A stretch of DNA of 46,405 nucleotides, taken from the NCBI GenBank assembly GCA_017524545.1, contig JAFXVN010000064.1, positions 1 through 46,405 on the forward strand, in the 5' to 3' direction. This document shows, one piece after another, positions 8,332-15,501 of the stretch. A model generated the notes under the pieces. That model ran no database searches and was not told where the DNA came from. It saw nothing but the letters and a program-made list of their open reading frames with translations. Source of the DNA: Bacteroidaceae bacterium (GTDB lineage: Bacteria > Bacteroidota > Bacteroidia > Bacteroidales > Bacteroidaceae). Both the position numbers and the translations under genes were made by a program. The number at the start of each line of letters is the position of its first letter. Within the stretch, counting starts at the first letter, position 1.

Positions 8332-9624
8332 TTAGAATAGTGCTTTCCATGAAGAAGCAAACACCCAGCGGTTTTGCATAAAATGTGTGCCGAAGGTGTG
8401 CAAATAGTCTATGGAGAGGCCGACGGTCTGGTTGTGGCTCTGTAGCATGTCGATGATGATGCCTGCGCCACCTTCTGGACGCAGCTGTGCCTTGATGTCG
8501 AGCAGTCTCTCGCCCATTTGTCCATCGGCCACTCGGTGGAATGTGATGCCCTCGTTGTAGCGCACTCCCCATTGTGTCCGCACGCCGAAGCGCACGTCTC
8601 TTGTCAGTGGCACGGCCCAGCCCGCAGCTATGTCTCCGTGGTAGATGTGCAGCTGTTCGCCCCAGGCGATGGTGGGATTGGGCATTTCCAGTTTCGCCTG
8701 CGACAGGGTGTAACGGCCCATGGCGGAGAGGAAGAGGTTGTCCGTGAGGAACCATTCCGCCTCGAATCCGGCTGTGACGGATGCGCTGGTGCGTAGTGTG
8801 ACCCCCGTCATGTCGAATCCCGGTGCCGCCTCTGCAAAGTCTGCGACATCTATCGAACGGGCGTTTGTCTCTGTGCCGGAAATCAGTCGGAAACCCGAGG
8901 GACAATAGTCCCAGGCATACAGTTGCTTCAGCTCCGAGTTGGTGGGCATCATGCGCCGGACACCTTTGCGACCGATGATGCGGTCAGTCAGGAAATATGC
9001 CACATGTGTGCTGACCACCCCGATGCCTGCCCCCATGAAAATGTCGTTCATCCAGTGCGCGTTGTGCCTGATGCGCAGCAATTGTGTGCCAGTGGCGGCT
9101 GTGTAGCCTCCGATGGTAATCCAGGGGCTGATGTGGCCGTATTCGCGACTAAGCACCGTGGCACCCATGAAGGCGAGCGATGCGTGCATGGAGGGGAAAC
9201 TGTTGGAGCCGGAGCCGTCCGGGCGTTCCTCTGTTACGCTCCATTTCAGCGTCTGCGACAGTCCGACGGTCAGCCCGAGGGCGATTCCGTTGGCAGTCAC
9301 CATGCGGCGGGTTGTGCTGCGTGGCTTCACGCCGCAGGCCTTCATCACCCATGTGGCAGCCAGAGGCGAGAGGGCAAGCCCATAGTCTGCCCAGCGGTGG
9401 TTGCTTTCGCGGAAAGGGCCTGGCAGCCGGTTGAATTTGCGATGGGTGAAGGTCTGGATGATGCCGCGCACGGGCATGAGGATGCCGTCGCGGTTGAAGC
9501 GCATCTCCTGGCGGATGAGGCTGTCTTCGACGATGGATTGCTGCATGTGGTAAAGCAAGGAGTCTTGGCTCTTGCTCTGAACGGTGGTGCAAAGTAGCAG
9601 AAGTGACAGGAGAAGTTTCTTCAT
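8332..9624 (-). CDS. PAP2 phosphatase with C-terminal outer-membrane-barrel-like domain
   Basis: The 430-residue protein has a signal peptide (MKKLLLSLLLLCTTVQS). The PAP2 active site is complete: K127-x6-RP (135), PSMH (144-147) and R184/R186-x-H190-x3-D194. Residues about 250-430 no longer look membrane-helical. They show alternating strands and end in WKALF with a terminal Phe, as in outer-membrane barrels. PAP2 enzymes remove phosphate from lipid A, undecaprenyl diphosphate or phosphatidyl lipids. A paralogue with the same layout lies at 36401-38131. It follows prs on the same strand with only a 22-bp-unit array between them and no clear promoter of its own, so it may be read through from upstream. 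Confidence 0.82.
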   Translation of the reverse strand: MKKLLLSLLLLCTTVQSKSQDSLLYHMQQSIVEDSLIRQEMRFNRDGILMPVRGIIQTFTHRKFNRLPGPFRESNHRWADYGLALSPLAATWVMKACGVKPRSTTRRMVTANGIALGLTVGLSQTLKWSVTEERPDGSGSNSFPSMHASLAFMGATVLSREYGHISPWITIGGYTAATGTQLLRIRHNAHWMNDIFMGAGIGVVSTHVAYFLTDRIIGRKGVRRMMPTNSELKQLYAWDYCPSGFRLISGTETNARSIDVADFAEAAPGFDMTGVTLRTSASVTAGFEAEWFLTDNLFLSAMGRYTLSQAKLEMPNPTIAWGEQLHIYHGDIAAGWAVPLTRDVRFGVRTQWGVRYNEGITFHRVADGQMGERLLDIKAQLRPEGGAGIIIDMLQSHNQTVGLSIDYLHTFGTHFMQNRWVFASSWKALF

Positions 9625-9631
9625 TGGGGGG

Positions 9632-9785
9632 ATTGTGCAACGTGGCGTGTCTCGTTGGTCAATTAGGCGTGCCTCGTTGACTAACTAGGCGTGTTATGTT
9701 GGTCAACTTAACGTGTGAAGTCGGCCAACTTCACGTGGGAAGTTAACCGACTTGACAGGGGAAGTGTACAGACTTGGCACGCGGG
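9632..9785. repeat. Array of seven degenerate 22-bp units
   Basis: Successive 22-bp units start at 9632, 9654, 9676, 9698, 9720, 9742 and 9764. They share GTTGGTCAACTT- and GCGTG-type blocks. The first complete units have dyad cores such as AGGCGTGCCT. The array fills almost the whole gap between the PAP2 gene and prs. Confidence 0.8.
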
Positions 9786-9787
9786 CA

Positions 9788-10726
9788 TCAGCAGAGGTAC
9801 TGCTTTGAGATGCTCTCGTTGTTCTCCACGAACTGAATCGTCTGTGCCAAGAGCGGAGCGATGGACAGCTGTCGCACCTTGCTGCATCCTCCTGCATAGG
9901 GGATGCTGTCTGTGAAGACCATTTCCTCAATGGCGGAGGCTTCGACACGTTCGCTGGCGGGGCCGCTCATGATGCCGTGGCTGGCGAAGGCGCGTACGCT
10001 GCGGGCTCCGTTCTGTTTCATCAGGTCGGCAGCCTTTGTGATGGTGCCGGCGGTATCGACCATATCGTCAATCAGGATGACATCTGCGTCTGTCACGTCG
10101 CCGATGATGTCCATTGTCGCCACTTCGTTGGCCTTCTTGCGTGTCTTGTTGCAGAGCACCAGAGGGCAGTTCAGGAATTTGCTGTATTTGCTTGCGCGCT
10201 TTGAGCCGCCCACGTCGGGTGTCGCAATGACCGGATTTTCCAGGTTGAGGCTCTGTATGTATGGCAGTATGACGCTGGAAGCGAAGAGGTGGTCAACGGG
10301 TACGTTGAAGAAGCCTTGCTCCTGGTCGGCGTGCAAGTCCATTGTGATGAGGCGTGTGATGCCTGCCACGCCGAGCATATCGGCCACAAGCTTTGCAGCG
10401 ATGCTGACACGCGGCTTGCTCTTCCTGTCCTGGCGTGCCCAGCCGAAGTAGGGAACGACGGCGTTGATGGTGCGTGCCGAGGCACGTTTGGCGGCATCTA
10501 TCATCAGGAGTAGCTCCATCAGGTTGTCGGCATTTGGGAAAGTGCTTTGCACCAGAAAAACATCCCTGCCTCGGATGGACTCTTCGAAGCAGACTTCAAA
10601 CTCACCGTCGGAGAACTTTGTGATAGAGAGGTTGCCCAGCTCGCAGCCCAGCTGCTGGCATATCTTCTCTGCCAGATAACGTGACTTGGTGCCCGAAAAC
10701 ACCTTGAATGACTTTGTCTCTTCCAT
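9788..10726 (-). CDS. prs: Ribose-phosphate pyrophosphokinase (PRPP synthetase)
   Basis: The 312-residue cytoplasmic enzyme makes PRPP from ribose 5-phosphate and ATP for nucleotide, His, Trp and NAD synthesis. Family signatures are KFSDGE (37-42), FGWARQDRKSKPR (94-106), the metal-binding DLHADQEQGFF (130-140) and the PRPP loop VILIDDMVDTAGT (216-228). Length is the usual 310-320. The start at 10726 (MEETKSFKVFSG) matches the family N-terminus; the upstream in-frame extension is unrelated sequence. Its upstream gap is entirely a 9-bp-unit array. Either transcription comes from thiE or the promoter is hidden in the array. Confidence 0.97.
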   Translation of the reverse strand: MEETKSFKVFSGTKSRYLAEKICQQLGCELGNLSITKFSDGEFEVCFEESIRGRDVFLVQSTFPNADNLMELLLMIDAAKRASARTINAVVPYFGWARQDRKSKPRVSIAAKLVADMLGVAGITRLITMDLHADQEQGFFNVPVDHLFASSVILPYIQSLNLENPVIATPDVGGSKRASKYSKFLNCPLVLCNKTRKKANEVATMDIIGDVTDADVILIDDMVDTAGTITKAADLMKQNGARSVRAFASHGIMSGPASERVEASAIEEMVFTDSIPYAGGCSKVRQLSIAPLLAQTIQFVENNESISKQYLC

Positions 10727-10736
10727 TGTTTTATAT

Positions 10737-10781
10737 CTGATTGTTCTGAATTCTCTGAATACTCTGATGATTCTGATTGTT
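10737..10781. repeat. Five tandem 9-bp units between thiE and prs
   Basis: CTGATTGTT, CTGAATTCT, CTGAATACT, CTGATGATT, CTGATTGTT follow each other with no gap. They reach into the thiE-like stop codon and make up nearly all of the intergenic space. Confidence 0.85.
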
Positions 10782-11391
10782 AAGCAGAGGCAGCTTTCCT
10801 GAGTTTGCGGAAGTGTGCGATGAGTTCCTTGTAGTCGCGCTGCGAGTGGACATCGAAGTGGTTCCAGAGGTCGCCTCTGATGGCAACGCCTCCGAATCCC
10901 CATTCGCGCACTTGCTCGATGTTGCCCAGCGAGATGCCGCCTTCAGCTATGACGTTGCGGTCGATGATGCCCTGCCGTGCGGCGCCTCGGAGCTCGTCGG
11001 GGGTGAAGGAGGCTTTGTTCCAGTCCTCGGAGATGCTGTCGAAGATGTTGCGTAGCAGCACATACTGGCACTGCGGCTTCTGCTCGGTAACGCTTTGCAG
11101 GTCGTAGCAGGTGCGGGTGATGGGGCCGTTGTATGAGGCGGGGGCCTGTGGATGGCGCTTGCTGAGGTGGATGCCCATGAGGCCGAACTCCTCGCGCAGG
11201 TAGAAGTGGTCGTGCACTACTATTTTGCTGCGGAACTGCTCTGGCATGAGGCTCAGCAGCCGCTCACAATATACGGGTTCTGAATCAGGTTTGCGAAAAT
11301 GGAGGATGTCCAGCCCTTCCTCAAAAAGAGTGGTCAGAATCTTGTCTTCTTCCACGAAGAATTCAGGGCAGGTAAGCAGAATAAGTTTCAT
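10780..11391 (-). CDS. thiE: Thiamine phosphate synthase / TenI family protein
   Basis: The 203-residue TIM-barrel protein has the ThiE/TenI layout: MKLILLTCPEFF at the start, LDILHFRKP (27-35), VHDHFYLREEFGLMGIHLS in the middle, and the phosphate-binding end AEGGISLGNIEQVREWGFGG. True ThiE couples the pyrimidine and thiazole halves of thiamine. TenI relatives aromatise the thiazole or have other roles, and the sequence does not separate the two cleanly. Start 11391 is chosen because residues upstream come from the repeat region. A TACCTTTG box lies 29 bp upstream. No thiamine riboswitch was recognised. Confidence 0.75.
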   Translation of the reverse strand: MKLILLTCPEFFVEEDKILTTLFEEGLDILHFRKPDSEPVYCERLLSLMPEQFRSKIVVHDHFYLREEFGLMGIHLSKRHPQAPASYNGPITRTCYDLQSVTEQKPQCQYVLLRNIFDSISEDWNKASFTPDELRGAARQGIIDRNVIAEGGISLGNIEQVREWGFGGVAIRGDLWNHFDVHSQRDYKELIAHFRKLRKAASA

Positions 11392-11419
11392 TCCGTTTCT
11401 CTGTGTCGTTTTCTGGGTG

Positions 11420-11427
11420 CAAAGGTA
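11420..11427 (-). promoter_or_regulatory. -7 box for thiE-like gene
   Basis: TACCTTTG on the minus strand, 29 bp before the start. The expected -33 position falls inside the 7-bp repeat and reads TTTT. Confidence 0.6.
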
Positions 11428-11428
11428 C

Positions 11429-11525
11429 AAAAAAAAGTGAAAAGTGAAAAGTGAAGAGTGAAAAAAATGTTGCCGCTGTGCAGTTCCCCAATAATTTTTC
11501 ACTTTTCACTTTTCTCTTTTCACTT
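11429..11525. repeat. Inverted pair of 7-bp-unit arrays between divergent genes
   Basis: GTGAAAA-type units (about 11436-11466) are followed by a spacer and complementary TTTTCAC-type units (about 11497-11525). Transcripts through it could form a long hairpin. It provides the -33 regions of both divergent promoters. Confidence 0.85.
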
Positions 11526-11532
11526 AATTATG

Positions 11533-11540
11533 TATCTTTG
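11533..11540 (+). promoter_or_regulatory. -7 box for the GH43 gene
   Basis: TATCTTTG, 33 bp before the GH43 start. The -33 position reads TTTT and lies in the 7-bp repeat. Confidence 0.6.
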
Positions 11541-11573
11541 CAAGCAGAACAATGTATTAAGCTTAATAAAGGT

Positions 11574-12473
11574 ATGAAGAAGACAAGACTATTCGCCACT
11601 TTGTTTCTCGTTTTTGTGGCGATTCAGGTTAACGCACAGAAGAAGTACTCCAACCCCGTCTATGGCTCGGATTTCCCAGACCCGACCGTGCAGCGTGCGC
11701 TCGACGGCACGTTCTACTCGTATGCCACAGGCTGCAAGTGCAAGAAGAGCACTGACTTAGTCAACTGGACTAACGTCTCCGGCGTGATTTCCCGTCCCAC
11801 GTGGAACGACAGCATCCATGCTGACGGCACGAGGGACAATTATAGCCTTTGGGCGGCTGACGTCAACTATGTCGATGGCAAGTACATCTGCTACTATGCC
11901 TCGGCGCTTTGGGGCAACGGCTCTCGCACGGGTATAGGTGTTGCCGTGGGCGACACGCCTACCAAGTTCACCGACAAGGGCAAGCTCTTCCGCAGCACAG
12001 AGATTGGCGTGAAGAACAGTATCGACCCCTGCTATGTGGAGGAGTTCGACAAGAAGTACATCATTTGGGGCAGCTTCAACGACATCTGTATGGCAGAGCT
12101 TACGGATGATGCTCTTGCCGTCAAAAACTTCTCTCCCATCAACAACCCCCAGCCGGACGGCTCTTGGAAGCGCCATACAGGTGTGACGAAGCTGGCAGGC
12201 GGAGCCTTCGAGGGAGCCATGATTTATAAGCGCGGCAAGTACTACTACCTCTTCTGCAGCGTCGGCTCCTGCTGTGAGGGCGAGAACAGCACCTATCGCA
12301 CGGTCGTGGGACGTTCTACGAAGCTCACTGGCCCATACGTGAACAAGCAGGGCGGACAGATGGTAAGCAACAACTACACGACCATCATTTCGGGCAACGA
12401 CCGCTGGAAAGGCCCTGGCCACAACAGCGAGATTCACCGACGACGAGGGGCAGACCTGGCTCCTCTATCATAG
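11574..12473 (+). CDS. GH43 glycoside hydrolase, N-terminal part before a frameshift
   Basis: Signal peptide MKKTRLFATLFLVFVAIQVNAQ is followed by a five-bladed-propeller GH43 catalytic domain. The catalytic residues are recognisable: base Asp36 in DFPDPT, Asp151 in SIDPCYVEE and acid Glu213 in GGAFEGAMIY. GH43 enzymes are alpha-L-arabinofuranosidases, beta-xylosidases or endo-arabinanases. The reading frame ends prematurely after GPGHNSEI. The expected continuation (TDDEGQTWLLYHSYDM) is present in the next frame from about 12437 and runs into the 12481 ORF. The two therefore are one gene of about 1,020 codons broken by one extra base (or two missing) near 12436. Secreted; the gene opens the carbohydrate cluster. 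Confidence 0.85.
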   Translation: MKKTRLFATLFLVFVAIQVNAQKKYSNPVYGSDFPDPTVQRALDGTFYSYATGCKCKKSTDLVNWTNVSGVISRPTWNDSIHADGTRDNYSLWAADVNYVDGKYICYYASALWGNGSRTGIGVAVGDTPTKFTDKGKLFRSTEIGVKNSIDPCYVEEFDKKYIIWGSFNDICMAELTDDALAVKNFSPINNPQPDGSWKRHTGVTKLAGGAFEGAMIYKRGKYYYLFCSVGSCCEGENSTYRTVVGRSTKLTGPYVNKQGGQMVSNNYTTIISGNDRWKGPGHNSEIHRRRGADLAPLS

Positions 12474-12480
12474 TTATGAC

Positions 12481-14634
12481 ATGAACAACAACTGCAACGG
12501 GCGCCTCATGCTTCTCGATAAGATAACGTGGGACAGGAGTGACTGGCCAGTCATCAACGACGGACACCCCAGTAGCGATGAAATGGATGCACCCGTCTTC
12601 TACACAGGCAACAAAGCCAACGTGACCTACAAGGTTGTCAATCCCGACCTGATGAAGAGCGGATGGAAAGGCTGGGATGTCACCGCCAGCGAAGACTGCG
12701 ACAACGCAAGCGGAAAGGGTACAGCCTTCATGCCTTTTGGCTATGCAAAGTTCGGCGGCACGTTCGACATCTCGCAGACCGTCACCACCAGCGTGCAGGA
12801 CGGACTCTACGAGATGAAGGTGAACGGCTTCGACACGGAGCACAGCGTCGAGTACTATGTCGGGAAGGTGGCAACGCCTGTCCTCTGCCCTGCAGACAAC
12901 AACACGACCGCCCCCACCTCCGATGCCGTCGTCTCCAATAACTTCCTCAACGGCAAATTCATCCAGAGCGTCTATGGTCTCGTCATTGGCGGCAAACTGA
13001 CCTTCGGTATGCGCACCAAGCAGCCGCTTTCTTCCACCGAGCGTTTTTGCGTGGGCAACGTCAATATCATCTATCGCGACAAACTCGCTAATGCCGATTC
13101 GACGGCTTTGGCTTCCGTGCTGAACAGCTATTATGCAATGGCAGACAGTTTTGCCAATGGCAGTGAGCCTTATTACAGCGGCTTCGACAGGACAATGGCC
13201 TTCTACAGGGAGACGGCCGAAGGTACGGAAGATGCCCAGACCCGCTACCAGCAGTTGCTGAAGATTAACCGCACCATCGACAGCATCCAAACCAGCATAG
13301 ACGCCTATGCCAAGCTGGTGCTTGAGGTGAAGACACTGCAAGACAAAATCGCTGTTGCCGAGGCTGGCGGGTATAGCACTCAGGAGGCAAAGGACGCTCT
13401 GGCTGAGGGTCAGCAGGTGCTTGCCGACCGCAGTCTCAAGGACAGGGATCTGAATGCCCTCATTACTCGTCTGCAGACAGCAGGCCGCAACATGATGTAC
13501 GCCTACCAGACGGGCGACGGTACCAAGGATAACCCCTACGTCATTCTCCGTCCGGAGCAGCTCGACCACATGCACGACGTCCTCAAACAGGACGAGATGG
13601 TCTATTTCGTGCTTGAAGCGGATGTGGATATGGAGGGCTATGACTGGAAGCAGCTCAACACCAGCGAGAACAGCTACCGCTACTGGATAAACTTCGACGG
13701 CAAGGGACACATCATCCGCAACCTCACGCCCAACGGCGCGAAGTACTATCCCAGCTTCTTCGGCACCATGTGCGGTGAGATTCGCAACACCGGCTTTGTG
13801 GATGCAAAGGTGGATGCGGCAGCCTCCGGCGCAGCCATAATCGGCGGTACACTCGGCCACAGCACCTTCAAAGATGCCGAAGGCAACCTCCTGCCAGTCA
13901 TCATCGAGAACTGCTACATGACCGGCACTATCACCAGCAAAGGCTATGTGGGGGCAATTGGCGGCACGCTTGGCAATTCGCCTATCACTATCCGCAACTG
14001 CTACAGTGCTGTTTCCATCACAGGCAATGGCTCGTCTGCCAACTATTCGGGCGGCCTCGTGGGGCGCGTCCGCACAGACCTTACCATCGAGAACTGCTAT
14101 GCAGCCGCTTCTGTCGTTTCGCCTATTGCAGGCGGCATTGTGGCAGGCGGCCAGAACTCTTCGACACCTGGCTGCATCTACAACAATGTCATTGCATGGA
14201 ACCCCAGCGTGGATGGCACAACAGCGGCTCCCTTCGGCACCACAACCGAACTGGATGTCCTCTCCCACACCTATACCTTCGCAGACATGTTGCTGAACGG
14301 AGAGCCTGTTAGCGACGGCAAGAGCCATACGGAGCTTTGCGAAATTGCAGGCAAATGGGGCGCTCCTTGGTACAAAGACCCGACAGCAGGCAACGGTTAT
14401 CCCATCCTTCAGTGGCAGTTCGAGCGCGGCGATTTCCGCGAACTGTGTGGCTTCAGCATCGACGACGACCCGACGGGAATAGCTTCTCCTAAATCCTTCT
14501 CTGAAGGGAAGAATTTTAATTCACCCCTCTTTTTAGAGGGGATGGGCGAGGCTTTCAACCTCTCTGGCCAGCGCCTGCAGAAGTTGCAGAAGGGCATTAA
14601 CATTGTTGATGGCAGGAAAATCGTTGTCAAATAA
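12481..14634 (+). CDS. C-terminal part of the frameshifted GH43 protein, with GLUG-like repeats and sorting tail
   Basis: The 717 residues (the frame is open from about 12437) finish the GH43 propeller (NGRLMLLDKITW). A beta-rich module follows (about 40-200), then a helical coiled-coil-like segment (LQDKIAVAEAGGYSTQEAKD region, about 280-335). Next is a block with GLUG-like repeats (GAIGGTLGNSPITIRNCY, GGLVGRVRTDLTIENCY). The C-terminal tail NLSGQRLQKL...GINIVDGRKIVVK matches the tails on GH38, GH127 and BspA here, probably a secretion or anchoring tag. Just before the tail lies a double-hairpin repeat (14483-14552). The ATG at 12481 is only the first Met in this frame, not a natural start. 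Confidence 0.8.
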   Translation: MNNNCNGRLMLLDKITWDRSDWPVINDGHPSSDEMDAPVFYTGNKANVTYKVVNPDLMKSGWKGWDVTASEDCDNASGKGTAFMPFGYAKFGGTFDISQTVTTSVQDGLYEMKVNGFDTEHSVEYYVGKVATPVLCPADNNTTAPTSDAVVSNNFLNGKFIQSVYGLVIGGKLTFGMRTKQPLSSTERFCVGNVNIIYRDKLANADSTALASVLNSYYAMADSFANGSEPYYSGFDRTMAFYRETAEGTEDAQTRYQQLLKINRTIDSIQTSIDAYAKLVLEVKTLQDKIAVAEAGGYSTQEAKDALAEGQQVLADRSLKDRDLNALITRLQTAGRNMMYAYQTGDGTKDNPYVILRPEQLDHMHDVLKQDEMVYFVLEADVDMEGYDWKQLNTSENSYRYWINFDGKGHIIRNLTPNGAKYYPSFFGTMCGEIRNTGFVDAKVDAAASGAAIIGGTLGHSTFKDAEGNLLPVIIENCYMTGTITSKGYVGAIGGTLGNSPITIRNCYSAVSITGNGSSANYSGGLVGRVRTDLTIENCYAAASVVSPIAGGIVAGGQNSSTPGCIYNNVIAWNPSVDGTTAAPFGTTTELDVLSHTYTFADMLLNGEPVSDGKSHTELCEIAGKWGAPWYKDPTAGNGYPILQWQFERGDFRELCGFSIDDDPTGIASPKSFSEGKNFNSPLFLEGMGEAFNLSGQRLQKLQKGINIVDGRKIVVK
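14483..14552. repeat. GC-rich double-hairpin element in GH43 3' part
   Basis: Hairpins CCTTC-TCT-GAAGG (14495-14507) and CCCCTCT-TTTT-AGAGGGG (14524-14541). Translated as SPKSFSEGKNFNSPLFLEGM, similar in style to the SPLKGE...SPFKGDLEG peptides of the other copies. The outer inverted repeat is weak here. Confidence 0.6.
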
Positions 14635-14655
14635 TAATAAAAAGGAGGAAACATT

Positions 14656-15468
14656 ATGAGACACCAGATTCTTTTTCTAATCCTGCTCTGCACCGCACAT
14701 GCCTGGGCACAGCAGCAAAATGTCAGCGGCATCGTCAAGGGTCCCGACGGTGGCATTGCCAATGTCTCTGTCCGCGAGATTGATTCGAACCGCCGTTTCT
14801 TCAATCACACAAGGACAGACGGGAACGGACTCTTCTCCTTCCATGTGCGCGACGCACAGCATTCCCTGCAATTCTATGCCCCAGGCTATCGTACCATTTC
14901 GCATAAGATGCTTGGTGAGAAAAAGTTCAACGTCACAATGGAAAAGTGCCGCACTTCGCCGTATGTCGCTACCGCCAAGGTCATTCTCAGGAGCGACAGG
15001 CTGTTCAACGGCCATTATCTTGGAAATGTCGTAAATCAGCCGGCTTGGATAGAGAAGATGTGCGACACGCTCTATTCTATCATCCTTCCTATCCAGATGG
15101 AGCGGCTTGTGGATGAATATCCGGCAGGCCGGCAGCTTATCATCCTCGACGAGTATGGCCGGCAGGTGACGCAGTGCGAGAATGTGATTGACGTCTATCC
15201 CCTCAGTGAAGACCCGGACAAGCTGGACACATACTGTGTGTCGCAGTCCTATACAGGCACCGACCGCATCCCCGGCGGCGCGGACGACGAGACAAAGCTC
15301 TATGCCTATCCTCACTTCCAAATCTCCCGCGCCCAGCTCGAGCAGTTCTGTGAAAAGCCCGAACTGCTTGGCCGCCTTGCCGTCGATACCTATCGCGCCA
15401 ACAACTACTGGAACTTCTTCCCGACACCCAAGACCATCGGACTCATCAAAAAGGCTTTGGCAAAATAA
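14656..15468 (+). CDS. Secreted protein with carboxypeptidase-regulatory-like domain
   Basis: The 270-residue protein has a signal peptide (MRHQILFLILLCTAHAWAQ). A CarboxypepD_reg-like beta-sandwich covers about 22-98 (SGIVKGPDGGIANVSVREID, then FSFHVRDAQHSLQFYAPGY), of the kind that begins TonB-linked and carbohydrate-binding proteins. The remaining 170 residues (several Cys, ending TPKTIGLIKKALAK) are not recognised. There is no beta-barrel, so it is not a SusC. It sits 21 bp after the GH43 gene and 33 bp before GH38 in the same direction, probably one operon. Confidence 0.6.
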   Translation: MRHQILFLILLCTAHAWAQQQNVSGIVKGPDGGIANVSVREIDSNRRFFNHTRTDGNGLFSFHVRDAQHSLQFYAPGYRTISHKMLGEKKFNVTMEKCRTSPYVATAKVILRSDRLFNGHYLGNVVNQPAWIEKMCDTLYSIILPIQMERLVDEYPAGRQLIILDEYGRQVTQCENVIDVYPLSEDPDKLDTYCVSQSYTGTDRIPGGADDETKLYAYPHFQISRAQLEQFCEKPELLGRLAVDTYRANNYWNFFPTPKTIGLIKKALAK

Positions 15469-15501
15469 TACGGACTCCCACAAGGGAGAAAACTGTGAAA
15501 T

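Noticed and set aside
9632-9785. Possible CRISPR array
   Set aside because: Units are contiguous 22-bp degenerate repeats with no unique spacers and no cas genes nearby.
11392-11420. Thiamine riboswitch before thiE
   Set aside because: The leader is under 30 nt and lacks the conserved TPP-aptamer words.
12385-14328. Long open frame of 647 codons on the minus strand
   Set aside because: It is the complement of the GH43 second part; its His/Val/Ala-rich translation matches no family and the plus strand has clear domains.
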